From NCBI GenBank assembly GCA_025356695.1, contig JANXSE010000177.1:7888-71887 (forward strand): a DNA stretch of 64,000 nucleotides. Direction: 5' to 3'. This DNA comes from Betaproteobacteria bacterium. Its GTDB lineage: Bacteria; Pseudomonadota; Gammaproteobacteria; Burkholderiales; SG8-41. Positions 25,274 to 38,312 of the stretch are shown here, one piece after another (positions within the stretch are counted from its first letter, which is position 1; every line of letters begins with the position of its first letter). The position numbers and the translations under genes were made by a program. Under the pieces are notes generated by a model that worked only from the letters and a program-made list of their open reading frames with translations, ran no database searches and was not told the origin of the DNA.

Positions 25274-26602
25274 TCAGTTTTTGACCGGACCGGTGTAGCG
25301 CAGAATGTAAATGCCCTGTTGCGCGCCGCCAGTGACGTAGATGTAACCGCGGCTGTCGACGAAGACATCTTCCATGCGCACGTAATTGCCGTAGGACTCG
25401 ATATAGAGTTTTTCCGGCAGGCCGGCGACGAAGTTGCCGATCTCGCGCGGCAGGCGCTTGTCGGACACGTCATAGACGCGCAGCCCCGCGTTAAACCAGG
25501 TCAGGTAAGCGAGGTTGCCCTGCTGCTGCACGTTCGGGTTGTATTGCAGCTGGTTCATGTTGTGCGGCCCGAAACGCCCACCCTTGTCGCAGAAATTCTT
25601 GTAGGGCAGGCCGGCCGGCGGCACCGGTACCGGGAAACGCGATACCGCGAACGGCTTCGCCGGGTTCGCCACGTCGACGATGGTGGCGTGATCAAGTGGG
25701 CCCTTGCAGTCCGAAATCACCGCCTCCGAATTGACGTAGACCAGTTTGCGTTTGAAGTCCGGCGACACAGTGTGCACGTCGAACTTGTGGCGCGCCTGAA
25801 ACTTGGTTTGCGAGACCAGTTTTGGTTTTTTTGCGTCGCTGATGTCAAGCACCACCATGCCGGCGTCGCCATACGACAGATACATCAGGTTGCCATCGAC
25901 GAAGTTCGGGTTGTGCAGATTGACGTTCGGATCTTTCTGCGGTGTTTCGCCGCCGGCAACGTGCTGCCCCGGCACCCACCAGCGGCCGGCTTCGACCGGT
26001 TTGGCCGGGTTGCTGATGTCGAGGATCACGTAGATGTCGCCGTCATACCCCTTCATATCAGCGGCCAGATGCACGTAACGGCCACCCTGATAGGCATTGC
26101 GGTGCGTGCCGCGTCCGGACGGATTGTCGGTATGCCAGCGGCCGAGTTCCTTCGGATTGAGCGGGTCTTTCACATCGATGAGGATCACGCCCGCTTCGTA
26201 CGGTTTGTTCGGATCCATGCCGGTGCCGGCGCGGTTTTCCGGGCGGCCTAGCGCGGCGACCATGATGCCGTCGGCGATGTCGACCTGCACAGTGTTGGTG
26301 TTGGGCGGTCCCGGAATGAACTTCACCGTTTTCGGATTGCGCGGATCGGTGACATCGACCACGCTCCAGCCCGGCACGTTGTAATGCGCGGTGATCGCGT
26401 ACCAGCGGTCGCCGGCGCGCGTCATCGAAATCTTGAAGCCGGGCCGGCCATCCATGATGGTGTAACCCAGCACTTCCATGTTTTCCGCAGTCCAGCCCGG
26501 CGGCACCGGATCGGCGTGCGCAACCGGCAGCGTTGCCAGCGCGCCGAACAGCAATGCGGTTTTTAGAATTGTTCTGGTGAAACGGGTTGCGGCAGCGTTC
26601 AT
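25274..26602 (-). CDS. LVIVD-repeat secreted beta-propeller-like protein
   Basis: A 442-residue exported protein: signal peptide (LLFGALATLPVAHA), then repeated blades of the LVIVD type, in which V-x-V/L-D-I/V-S/T-D-P-x-x-P-K recurs (VVDVTDPRNPK, LIDVKDPLNPK, ILDISNPAKP, VLDISDAKKPK, IVDVANPAKP, VYDVSDKRLPR). Such proteins form propellers and are usually extracytoplasmic; their function is mostly unknown. Several conserved histidines (THRNAYQ, LHNPNFV, GPHNMNQ) could bind a metal. GGGAGGAG precedes the ATG. It lies 19 bases after lpdA and may be co-transcribed with it. Confidence 0.88.
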   Translation of the reverse strand: MNAAATRFTRTILKTALLFGALATLPVAHADPVPPGWTAENMEVLGYTIMDGRPGFKISMTRAGDRWYAITAHYNVPGWSVVDVTDPRNPKTVKFIPGPPNTNTVQVDIADGIMVAALGRPENRAGTGMDPNKPYEAGVILIDVKDPLNPKELGRWHTDNPSGRGTHRNAYQGGRYVHLAADMKGYDGDIYVILDISNPAKPVEAGRWWVPGQHVAGGETPQKDPNVNLHNPNFVDGNLMYLSYGDAGMVVLDISDAKKPKLVSQTKFQARHKFDVHTVSPDFKRKLVYVNSEAVISDCKGPLDHATIVDVANPAKPFAVSRFPVPVPPAGLPYKNFCDKGGRFGPHNMNQLQYNPNVQQQGNLAYLTWFNAGLRVYDVSDKRLPREIGNFVAGLPEKLYIESYGNYVRMEDVFVDSRGYIYVTGGAQQGIYILRYTGPVKN

Positions 26603-26621
26603 GACTCCTCCCAGGTGATTC

Positions 26622-28430
26622 TTATTTTTTCGGCATGTACAAATCCGTGATGCTGCCTTCGGCGATTTCAGCGGCGAAGAAGACTGTTTCCGACAGCGTC
26701 GGATGCGGATGGATGGTGAGCCCGATGTCGGTGGCGTCCGCCCCCATCTCGAGCGCGAGCACGGTTTCCGCGATCAATTCGCCGGCGTTGACGCCGACCA
26801 TGCCGGCGCCGAGGATGCGCTTCGTATCCTTGTCGAAGAGCAGTTTGGTCATACCTTCGTCGCGGCCAGTCGCCAGCGCGCGGCCGCTGGCAGCCCAGGG
26901 AAACACCGCCTTGTCGTAGGCGATGCCCTGTTTTTCCGCCTGCGTTTCAGTGAGGCCCATCCACGCCAGTTCGGGATCGGTATAAGCAACCGAAGGAATG
27001 GTGCGCGCATCGAAGGCGACCTTGTGTCCGGCGATGACTTCGGCGGCGAGTTTGCCTTCGTGCGTCGCCTTGTGCGCGAGCATCGGCTCACCCACCACAT
27101 CGCCGATGCCGAAGATATGCGGCACGCTGGTGCGCATCTGCTTGTCGACGGGGATGAAGCCGCGTTCATTCACGGTGACGCCGGCGGCTTCGGCCTTGAT
27201 CTCGCGGCCGTTGGGGCGGCGGCCGACCGCCATCAGGGCATAGTCGAAAATATCGGTCGAGTTCTCATTTTTGTTATCCGCGCCTTCGAAGCTGACTTTG
27301 AGCCCGTCTTTTACCGCTTCGATTTTTGCGACCTTGGTCTTCAACAGAATTTTTTCGTAACGTTTCTCCAGCCGCTTGGCGAGCGGACGCACGACATCGC
27401 GATCGGCACCCGGCGCCAGGCCGTCCATCAATTCGACCACGGTAATTTTCGAACCCAGCGCGTCGAACACCGTCGCCATTTCAAGCCCGATGATGCCGCC
27501 GCCGATGACCAGCAGGCGCTTGGGAATCTCCGGCAGCGCCAGCGCGCCGGTCGAATCGATCAAACGCGGATTGTCGTAGGGAAAACCCGGAATGCGCGCC
27601 ACGCTGGAGCCGGCGGCGATGATGCAATGGTCGAAAGAAACGGTTTTCACGCCGTTTTTCGTTTCGACGCGGATCATGTTGGGCGAGGCGAATTCACCGC
27701 GGCCTTCGACGACCGTGACCTTGCGCTGCTTCGCCAGCGCGGAGAGGCCCTTGGTCAGCTTGCCGATGACGCCGTCTTTCCAGCCGCGCAGTTTGTCGAT
27801 CTCTATTTTCGGCGCGCCGAAGGTGATGCCGTGCGCACCCATTTCGCCCGCTTCGGTGATGACTTTGGCGACGTGCAGCAAGGCTTTCGATGGAATGCAG
27901 CCGACGTTCAGGCAGACACCGCCGAGCGACGGGTAGCGTTCGATCAGCACGGTTTTTTTGCCAAGGTCGGCGGCGCGGAAGGCTGCGGTATAACCGCCGG
28001 GGCCGGCGCCGAGTACCACGACTTCGGCGTGGATGTCGCCTTTGGGGCCGCTATAGGGTGCAGGGGCCGCTGCACTGACGGCAGTAACCGGTGCGGGGGC
28101 GCTGGCGGGCGCGGCTTTGGCGGGTGGTGCAGCGGCAGGTGCCGGGGATGCGGCGGGCGCAGCTGCGACTGCGGCAGGGGTGCCGGCTGCATCGGCATCC
28201 AGCGTCATGATCAGCGTGCCCTTCGATACCTTGTCGCCGATTTTGACCTTGAGTTCTTTCACAACGCCGGCGGTGGGCGCGGGCACTTCCAGTGTCGCCT
28301 TGTCCGACTCAAGCGAGAGCAGCGGATCTTCCGCGTCGACATGGTCGCCGGGTTTGACCAGTATTTCGATCACCGGGATGTTTTTGAAGTCGCCGATATC
28401 TGGGACTTTGATTTCGATCGTGTTGCTCAT
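26622..28430 (-). CDS. lpdA: Dihydrolipoamide dehydrogenase with N-terminal lipoyl domain
   Basis: E3 component of 2-oxoacid dehydrogenase complexes, here 602 residues because a lipoyl domain (residues 1-~80, lysine in LESDKATLEVP) and an Ala/Pro linker precede the flavoprotein. The FAD motif VVLGAGPGGYTAAFRAADLG is followed by the redox-active disulfide GGVCLNVGCIPSK, the NAD motif VIGGGIIGLEMATVFDALG and the C-terminal HPHPTLSE with the catalytic His/Glu. Start at the ATG giving MSNTIEIKVPD; an upstream in-frame start is less likely. E1 and E2 genes are not in the window. Confidence 0.95.
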   Translation of the reverse strand: MSNTIEIKVPDIGDFKNIPVIEILVKPGDHVDAEDPLLSLESDKATLEVPAPTAGVVKELKVKIGDKVSKGTLIMTLDADAAGTPAAVAAAPAASPAPAAAPPAKAAPASAPAPVTAVSAAAPAPYSGPKGDIHAEVVVLGAGPGGYTAAFRAADLGKKTVLIERYPSLGGVCLNVGCIPSKALLHVAKVITEAGEMGAHGITFGAPKIEIDKLRGWKDGVIGKLTKGLSALAKQRKVTVVEGRGEFASPNMIRVETKNGVKTVSFDHCIIAAGSSVARIPGFPYDNPRLIDSTGALALPEIPKRLLVIGGGIIGLEMATVFDALGSKITVVELMDGLAPGADRDVVRPLAKRLEKRYEKILLKTKVAKIEAVKDGLKVSFEGADNKNENSTDIFDYALMAVGRRPNGREIKAEAAGVTVNERGFIPVDKQMRTSVPHIFGIGDVVGEPMLAHKATHEGKLAAEVIAGHKVAFDARTIPSVAYTDPELAWMGLTETQAEKQGIAYDKAVFPWAASGRALATGRDEGMTKLLFDKDTKRILGAGMVGVNAGELIAETVLALEMGADATDIGLTIHPHPTLSETVFFAAEIAEGSITDLYMPKK

Positions 28431-28446
28431 TGCAAAAACCCCTTTA

Positions 28447-28539
28447 GCCACAGAGGGCACAGAGAATACGGAGAATTTCGCCGATCTCAGGCGGGCATCT
28501 CAGGTTTTTCTACGCTGTGACCTCTGTGTTCTTTGTGGC
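28447..28539. repeat. Imperfect inverted repeat between lpdA and proA
   Basis: Left arm 28447-28466 (GCCACAGAGGGCACAGAGAA) pairs with 28520-28539 at 15 of 20 positions around a 53-base spacer. The sequence resembles the short CTCTGTG/CACAGAG palindromic elements scattered between genes in many bacterial genomes. It lies just upstream of lpdA and just downstream of proA, both on the minus strand. Confidence 0.6.
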
Positions 28540-28545
28540 AGAAAA

Positions 28546-29802
28546 TTAGTTTCTGATCTGGCCGTTGCCGAACACAACCCATTTCAGCGACGTTAACCCT
28601 TCGAGTCCGACCGGGCCGCGCGCGTGCAGCTTGTCGGTCGAGATGCCGATCTCGGCGCCGAGGCCGTATTCGTAGCCGTCGGCAAAACGCGTCGACGCGT
28701 TGACCATCACCGAACTCGAATCGACTTCACGCAGAAAACGCTGCGCGCGCGCCGTGTCTTCAGTGACGATGGCATCGGTATGTTGCGAACCGTAGGTGGC
28801 GATGTGTTCAATCGCCTGATCGAGTCCGTCGACCACACGCACCGCCAGAATGGCATCAAGATATTCGGTGCGCCAGTCTTCCTCGGTCACGGGTTTCATT
28901 GCGGGGACGATGTGGCGCGCCGCTTCATCGCCGCGCAGTTCGATGCCCTTGCTTGTGTAGATGGCAGCGAGCTTGGGCAGGATGTCGCCGGCGATGGCGC
29001 GTGCCACCAGCAGCGTTTCCATGGTGTTGCAGGTGCCCAGACGCTGCGTCTTCGCATTGTCGGCGATGCGGATCGCTTTTTCGGGATCGGCTTTGTCGTC
29101 GATGTAAACGTGGCAGATGCCGTCGAGGTGCTTGATCATCGGGATGCGCGATTCACTCATCACACGCCCGATCAGGCTTTTGCCGCCGCGCGGCACGACG
29201 ATGTCGATGCAGTCGTTCATGCGCAGCAGCACGCCGACCGCCGCGCGATCGGTGGTGTTGACGACCTGCACCGCGTCTTCGGGCAGGCCGGCGCCGCGCA
29301 GGCCTTCGTGCACACAGACCGCGATCGCCTGGTTCGAATGAATCGATTCGGAACCACCGCGCAGAATGCACGCGTTGCCGGATTTCAAACAGAGACCGGC
29401 AGCGTCGGCGGTCACGTTGGGGCGCGATTCGTAAATGATGGCGATCACACCCAGTGGCACGCGCATGCGCCCGACCCTGATGCCGGTCGGCCGTTCCCTG
29501 AGTTCGCTGATTTCGCCGACCGGATCGGCTAGCGTGGCAATCTGGCGCAGGCCGTCGGCCATTGACGCGATGGTTTTATCCGTTAGCGTCAGACGGTCGA
29601 TGGCGGCCGCATCGAGTTTGGCGGCGCGCGCGGCGGCGACGTCTTTCGCATTCGCTTCGAGCAGGCGCGCACAGTCGCGTTCGATGGCTTCCGCGGTCAA
29701 CGCAAGCGCTTTGTTTTTGGTCGCGCTGTCAGCCCTGGCGACCAGACGCGATGCGGTGCGCGCGCGTTTGCCGAGGTCGTGTATGTAGGTTTCGAGTTCC
29801 AC
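28546..29802 (-). CDS. proA: Gamma-glutamyl phosphate reductase
   Basis: ProA reduces gamma-glutamyl phosphate to glutamate semialdehyde in proline synthesis. The 418-residue aldehyde dehydrogenase-fold protein shows [17 protein letters not shown], the catalytic cysteine in [14 protein letters not shown], and the C-terminal [17 protein letters not shown] and [10 protein letters not shown] motifs. The best start is GTG at 29802 ([15 protein letters not shown]); longer in-frame options add non-family sequence overlapping holA. proB is not next to it. It sits 65 bases after holA, probably in the same operon. Confidence 0.94.
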   Translation of the reverse strand: MELETYIHDLGKRARTASRLVARADSATKNKALALTAEAIERDCARLLEANAKDVAAARAAKLDAAAIDRLTLTDKTIASMADGLRQIATLADPVGEISELRERPTGIRVGRMRVPLGVIAIIYESRPNVTADAAGLCLKSGNACILRGGSESIHSNQAIAVCVHEGLRGAGLPEDAVQVVNTTDRAAVGVLLRMNDCIDIVVPRGGKSLIGRVMSESRIPMIKHLDGICHVYIDDKADPEKAIRIADNAKTQRLGTCNTMETLLVARAIAGDILPKLAAIYTSKGIELRGDEAARHIVPAMKPVTEEDWRTEYLDAILAVRVVDGLDQAIEHIATYGSQHTDAIVTEDTARAQRFLREVDSSSVMVNASTRFADGYEYGLGAEIGISTDKLHARGPVGLEGLTSLKWVVFGNGQIRN

Positions 29803-29867
29803 GCGCGAATGATACCGTGATTCGCGCCGTCGCCTGAAGCACGGCGGGACTGCGGGGGCGGCGCCGA

Positions 29868-30896
29868 CTAGGCGGCGCGCGCCGGTTTCGCCGGGCGGCT
29901 GGCGAAGCGCAGCCCGAGTTGCAGCAGTTCGTCCCACACATCGCCTTTCGCCAGGCCCTTGCTCATGCGGTCGATGCGTGCAGCATGCAACAGTGCGGCT
30001 TCCACCTGTTTGCGTTTAATGCGGTTGATGTGGCGCTGCAGGAGCTGCTGACGCGGGCCCCAGATGTGCAGGTCGCGCAGCGCCTGCTGGATCGGCAGGC
30101 CGCTTTCGACGGCGGCGAGTACGCGGCCGGCAGTGCGGATTTCCTCGCTCATCGCCCATAGCACCAGCGGTGGTGCGACACCTTCACCGTCGAGCCCGTC
30201 AAGTGTGCGCGCCAGTCGCGCGGCGTCGCCCGACAGCACGACCTCGCCGAGATCGAACACGTCGTAGCGCGCCACGTCGAGCACGGCGTCCTTGACCTGC
30301 TCAAAGCTCAGCTGCCCGGCGGGGAAGAGCAGGGCGAGTTTCTGCACTTCCTGGAAGGCGGCGAGCAGATTGCCTTCGACCTTGCCGGCGATGAAATCGA
30401 GTGTGGCTTCATCGGCGCTTTGCTGCTGCAGGCGCAGGCGCGCGGCGATCCATGTCGGCAGACGGTCGCGTTTTACCGTCGCTGCTTCCACCATGCTACC
30501 GGCGGATTCCAGGGCCAGGAACCAACCCGACTTGCGCGACCGCCAGTCGATCTCCCCCATCTGGAGCAGCGTCACCGTGTCGGGCGGCAGGTCGGCGCTG
30601 AATGCCTGCAGCGCCTTGCCGCCGTCAACGCCGGGTTTGCCGCTGGGCACGCGCAGTTCAAGAATGCGCAGCGCAGCGAACAGCGATTGCGACACACTGC
30701 TGATGCGCAGGCGCGACCAGTCGAAATGCTGTTCGGCGATCAGGACTTCGCGTTCGCCGTAACCCTGCTCGCGCGCGCAGGCGCGGATGCGGTCCGCGGC
30801 CTCGATGACCAGCAGTGGTTCGTCGCCGAATACCGTGTAGAGCGGAGCAAGCTTACGCTTGAGGTGCGGGGCGAGATCTTCGGCGGCGATGCTCAC
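29868..30896 (-). CDS. holA: DNA polymerase III, delta subunit
   Basis: HolA opens the sliding clamp within the clamp-loader complex. The 342-residue protein starts [30 protein letters not shown] in its expected form and keeps the family's C-terminal helical region ([16 protein letters not shown]). The GTG at 30896 gives the conserved N-terminus; the longer frame runs into lptE. The lptE-holA order, downstream of leuS, is conserved in beta- and gammaproteobacteria. Confidence 0.93.
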   Translation of the reverse strand: MSIAAEDLAPHLKRKLAPLYTVFGDEPLLVIEAADRIRACAREQGYGEREVLIAEQHFDWSRLRISSVSQSLFAALRILELRVPSGKPGVDGGKALQAFSADLPPDTVTLLQMGEIDWRSRKSGWFLALESAGSMVEAATVKRDRLPTWIAARLRLQQQSADEATLDFIAGKVEGNLLAAFQEVQKLALLFPAGQLSFEQVKDAVLDVARYDVFDLGEVVLSGDAARLARTLDGLDGEGVAPPLVLWAMSEEIRTAGRVLAAVESGLPIQQALRDLHIWGPRQQLLQRHINRIKRKQVEAALLHAARIDRMSKGLAKGDVWDELLQLGLRFASRPAKPARAA

Positions 30897-30915
30897 GGAT
30901 GCGGCCGGCGACCGC

Positions 30916-31443
30916 TCAGGGCGTGCTTTTGGGGGTGAAATCGATGCGCGCCACCTGCAGGCGCCGCACCACCTGCTGGATGGCATCGTTGCGCATATCG
31001 CGGATCAGCAGCGCTTCTTCCTGTTCCTTGCCGAGCACGTCAGTGTCGCTGTAGGTGAGGTCGCGTTTCAACTGCACTTCACTGGTGGGCAGCACTTCGC
31101 GGCTGTCACGGTCGGTCAGGCGGTAGGAGATGCGGTAGCGCAGCTGGATTTCACGCACGCGGCCGCTGCCGGAAAGCGAGAGGATGACGCGTTCGTTTTG
31201 TTCGCCGACGACCTGCAGCGTGACCTGCGCGTCTTTCGGGTTGTCGATCACACGCGTCTTGCTGCCGGCACGGATGGCGCGTGCCAGTTGTGTCGAGAAC
31301 GACGGCGAACCCGAAATGAACATGGTATCGAACGGCAGTGCCGCTTCGCCGCGCAGATGGAAGCCGCAGGCGGCGAGCGTGAGGCAAAGCGCCAGTGCCG
31401 CGAGGCGCGAAACCCGTGCAAAAAAACGGCCGTTAGATGTCAT
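30916..31443 (-). CDS. lptE: LPS-assembly lipoprotein LptE
   Basis: LptE is the outer-membrane lipoprotein plugging the LptD channel for LPS export. A signal peptide with lipobox LAAC (C26) leads into GFHLRGEAALPFDTMFISG, the family hallmark. Length is 175 residues. I chose ATG 31443, which has GAGG eight bases upstream, over the GTG 15 bases earlier. Placed between leuS and holA as in most proteobacteria. Confidence 0.93.
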   Translation of the reverse strand: MTSNGRFFARVSRLAALALCLTLAACGFHLRGEAALPFDTMFISGSPSFSTQLARAIRAGSKTRVIDNPKDAQVTLQVVGEQNERVILSLSGSGRVREIQLRYRISYRLTDRDSREVLPTSEVQLKRDLTYSDTDVLGKEQEEALLIRDMRNDAIQQVVRRLQVARIDFTPKSTP

Positions 31444-31483
31444 GAATTTACGCCTCACACTGAACCCCTCTCGCCTTACGCTT

Positions 31484-35183
<3,700 letters not shown>

Positions 35184-35216
35184 ATAGGCAGTAACATCGC
35201 GATGCAATCCGCAGCG

Positions 35217-35247
35217 ACGGCCGGCGAGCAGCCGGCCGTTGTTTTTT
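35217..35247 (+). terminator. Intrinsic terminator after the FecR-SPOR gene
   Basis: Nine-base perfect stem (ACGGCCGGC 35217-35225, GCCGGCCGT 35231-35239, loop GAGCA) followed by TG and six T. Confidence 0.92.
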
Positions 35248-35299
35248 AGGCAGGCGTTGCCGGCAACCGCCGGCGAAAACGTACAACGAAACGCATGCA

Positions 35300-37534
35300 A
35301 TGAATCCGGAATTTCTCACCGGCCTGAACGAACGCCAGCACGAGGCGGTGACGCTGCCGCACCAGTCGGCACTGATCCTCGCCGGCGCCGGCAGCGGCAA
35401 GACGCGCGTGCTGACCACGCGCATTGCCTGGCTGATCCAGACCGGGCAGGTGAGTCCGGCCGGTCTGCTCGCGGTGACCTTCACCAACAAGGCGGCGAAG
35501 GAAATGCTCGCGCGCATCAGTTCGATGCTGCCGATCAATACACGCGGCATGTGGGTCGGCACCTTCCACGGCCTGTGCAACCGCCTGTTGCGCGCGCACC
35601 ACCGCGACGCCGGTCTGCCGCAGACCTTCCAGATTCTCGACAGCCAGGACCAGCTGGGATTGGTCAAGCGCCTGTTGAAGGCGGCCAACGTCGACGAGGA
35701 GCGTTTTCCGCCGCGGCAGGTCGCCTGGTACATCAACAATCACAAGGACCAGGGCAGGCGCGCCGCCGATGCCGACGCCTACGACGGCGACACGCGGCGC
35801 AAGCAGGAGCTCTACGCGATCTACGACGAGCAATGTCAGCGCGAAGGCGTGGTTGATTTCGCCGAACTGCTGCTGCGTTGTTTCGAGCTGCTGTCACGCA
35901 ATGAAATTCTGCGCCAGCATTACCGCGAGCGTTTCCGCCACATCCTCGTCGATGAATTCCAGGACACCAACCGTCTGCAGTATCAGTGGCTGCGCCTGCT
36001 CGCCGGTGGTGACAATGCCATTTTTGCCGTCGGCGACGACGACCAGTCGATCTACGCGTTTCGCGGTGCGTCGGCGGCGAACATGCAGGAACTGCAGAAG
36101 GATTTCGGCATCGAGACGGTGATCAAGCTCGAGCAGAACTACCGCTCACACGGCCACATTCTTGACGCCGCCAATGCGCTGATCAAACACAACGAGCGGC
36201 GCCTCGGCAAGGAACTGTGGACCGACGAGGCCAAGGGTGAGCCGCTGCGCGTTTATGAGGCCGACAGCGATATCGACGAGGCGGGTTTCATCGTCGACGA
36301 AGTCAAGTCGCTGGTTAACGACGGTGTCAGCCTGTCGCAGATCGCGCTGCTCTACCGTTCGAACGCGCAGTCGCGCGTGCTCGAACACGCGCTCTTCAAT
36401 GCGGCGATGTCGTACCGCGTCTACGGCGGGCTGCGTTTTTTTGAGCGCCAGGAAATCAAGCACGCGCTGGCCTATCTGCGTTTGCTGGCGAGCGATGAAG
36501 ACGACGGCGCAATGCTGCGCGTGATCAATTTTCCGGCGCGCGGCATCGGCAATCGCTCGCTCGAACAGTTGCAGGAGTCGGCGCGCGCCGCCGGCGTGAG
36601 CCTGTGGGCGGCGGCCAAAGCGATGGCCGAGGCGCGTGCGCCGAAGACGGCAGGCTCGGCCGACATCATTCCGCATCCGGCCTCGATCAAAGGCATACCC
36701 GCGTTTGTCGCGTTAATTACGCAGATGCGCAACGCGACGGCGACACTGCCACTGCCCGAGATCATGGAGCATGTGATCGAGCACAGCGGGCTCAAACAGC
36801 ATTACCAGGGCGAGCGCGAAGGCGCCGACCGCCTGTCGAACCTCGATGAACTGATCAATGCCGCCGCCGGTTTTATTGCCGACGACGCGCTCGAGGACAC
36901 GGGTCTGGCGTCATTTCTTGCGCACGCGTCACTCGAGGCCGGCGACAACCAGGCGCAGGCGGGGGCTGATGCGCTGCAGTTGATGACTGTGCATTCGGCC
37001 AAGGGCCTTGAGTTTCACAGCGTCTTCATCAGCGGACTCGAAGAGGGCCTGTTTCCGCATGAAAACAGTCTGTCGGAAGCCGACGGCAAGGAAGAGGAAC
37101 GGCGTCTCATGTACGTGGCGCTGACGCGTGCGCGGCGGCGGCTCTACCTGTCGTTTGCGCAAAGCCGCATGCTGCACGGGCAGACGCGCTACAACATCGC
37201 GTCGAGTTTTCTGCGCGAGCTGCCGGAGAAGCTGCTCAAACCGGTGAACCGCGCGCGCCTGTTCGGCGCGTCATCGCCGCGCGCCGCCTATTCGGCGGCG
37301 GGCTCGTATGCGCAGGCGGGGCGCGGTGCCAAACCGCAAGTGGTGCGCGAAGCCGGCATTGCCGACACGTCATCACCGTGGCGCGTCGGTCAGAACGTCA
37401 CGCATCCGAAATTCGGTGCCGGTGTGATCATCAATGCCGAGGGGCGTGGCGCCGATGCGCGCGTGCAGGTGAATTTTCACCGTGACGGCAGCAAGTGGCT
37501 GGCACTGGAATTCGCGAAGCTGGAACCCGCCTAG
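35300..37534 (+). CDS. uvrD: UvrD/Rep-family superfamily 1 DNA helicase
   Basis: A 744-residue 3'-5' DNA helicase of mismatch and excision repair. Motif I LAGAGSGKTR, Ia TFTNKAAKEM, II VDEFQDTN, III GDDDQSIYAFRGA, IV QNYRS, V VHSAKGLEFHSVF and VI YVALTRARRRLYLS are all intact. The C-terminus (VGQNVTHPKFGAGVIINAEG ... DGSKWLALEFAKLEP) is the RNA-polymerase-interaction type Tudor-like domain found in UvrD/PcrA rather than Rep. ATG start at 35300. Confidence 0.93.
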   Translation: MNPEFLTGLNERQHEAVTLPHQSALILAGAGSGKTRVLTTRIAWLIQTGQVSPAGLLAVTFTNKAAKEMLARISSMLPINTRGMWVGTFHGLCNRLLRAHHRDAGLPQTFQILDSQDQLGLVKRLLKAANVDEERFPPRQVAWYINNHKDQGRRAADADAYDGDTRRKQELYAIYDEQCQREGVVDFAELLLRCFELLSRNEILRQHYRERFRHILVDEFQDTNRLQYQWLRLLAGGDNAIFAVGDDDQSIYAFRGASAANMQELQKDFGIETVIKLEQNYRSHGHILDAANALIKHNERRLGKELWTDEAKGEPLRVYEADSDIDEAGFIVDEVKSLVNDGVSLSQIALLYRSNAQSRVLEHALFNAAMSYRVYGGLRFFERQEIKHALAYLRLLASDEDDGAMLRVINFPARGIGNRSLEQLQESARAAGVSLWAAAKAMAEARAPKTAGSADIIPHPASIKGIPAFVALITQMRNATATLPLPEIMEHVIEHSGLKQHYQGEREGADRLSNLDELINAAAGFIADDALEDTGLASFLAHASLEAGDNQAQAGADALQLMTVHSAKGLEFHSVFISGLEEGLFPHENSLSEADGKEEERRLMYVALTRARRRLYLSFAQSRMLHGQTRYNIASSFLRELPEKLLKPVNRARLFGASSPRAAYSAAGSYAQAGRGAKPQVVREAGIADTSSPWRVGQNVTHPKFGAGVIINAEGRGADARVQVNFHRDGSKWLALEFAKLEPA

Positions 37535-37541
37535 GTCAGCG

Positions 37542-38312
37542 TCAGGGATTGGCGGGCGGTTCCTCGACCGGCGGTACGGGCACGAACAAGTCGCGATAGC
37601 TGGCGTAGATCGACGGTACGATCAACGGTGCGAGCAGCCACAGGCCGAGATCGACCTGGCCCAGCACGAGGCCGATACGCGTGAAAACAAACAGCGGAAT
37701 CATCAGCACGACGCCGTAGATCAGCAGTGCGCGCATGTTTCTGATGCAGGCCAGCAGGCTCAGATACAGCGCAGCGGCCGGCTTGATGCCGTCGAAAAAC
37801 ACCAGTAGCGGCGCGTACCAGGTCGCCATCATCAGCGGCAGCGAAACGGCGAAACCGGCCAGCACGGCCAGCGTCATGCGCGGCGCGGCGTTTTGCAAGG
37901 CACGGATGGTTTCCGGCTTGCCGGCGCCGTCGGCGATGCCTTTGGCGACCTCGTTGAAGGCGTCGCCGCCGACCGAGAGGATGACCATCAGCGTCAGCAC
38001 CTGCCCGATCAGCGAGATGCCGCCGATGGTCAGCAGCGGCGCCGCATTGCGCAGAAATCCGCTCACCAGATAACCGTTGCGCAGGGGTTTGTTTTGTTCA
38101 AGCGCCTGCGCGCCGTGCGCGAGGCCGGCGAGGAAATGCGGCGCCACCAGTACCGCCAGCAACGGCGCCAGCGGCAGCAGAAACAACAGGCGGCTGGCGA
38201 CGAACAGCGTGCCGATCAGCAGCAGCCATTGCGCCGGGTCGCGGCGGAACATCTGCATGCCGGCGACGATCCAGCGCCAGCCGTAGCGCGAGTCAACAAT
38301 GCGGATGTTCAC
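37542..38312 (-). CDS. BPSS1780-type multi-pass membrane protein
   Basis: About 256 residues with roughly six membrane helices (WLLLIGTLFVASRLLFLLPL, LLTIGGISLIGQVLTLMVIL, MTLAVLAGFAVSLPLMM and others) and a proline-rich C-terminus (FVPVPPVEEPPANP). It resembles the BPSS1780 family of betaproteobacterial membrane proteins of unknown function. The start is the GTG at 38312, overlapping the thrB stop as GTGA, so the two are translationally coupled. Confidence 0.8.
   Translation of the reverse strand: MNIRIVDSRYGWRWIVAGMQMFRRDPAQWLLLIGTLFVASRLLFLLPLAPLLAVLVAPHFLAGLAHGAQALEQNKPLRNGYLVSGFLRNAAPLLTIGGISLIGQVLTLMVILSVGGDAFNEVAKGIADGAGKPETIRALQNAAPRMTLAVLAGFAVSLPLMMATWYAPLLVFFDGIKPAAALYLSLLACIRNMRALLIYGVVLMIPLFVFTRIGLVLGQVDLGLWLLAPLIVPSIYASYRDLFVPVPPVEEPPANP

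Noticed and set aside
26703..28520. 605-codon plus-strand frame over lpdA
   Set aside because: Antisense shadow; the lpdA frame carries the complete flavoprotein motifs.
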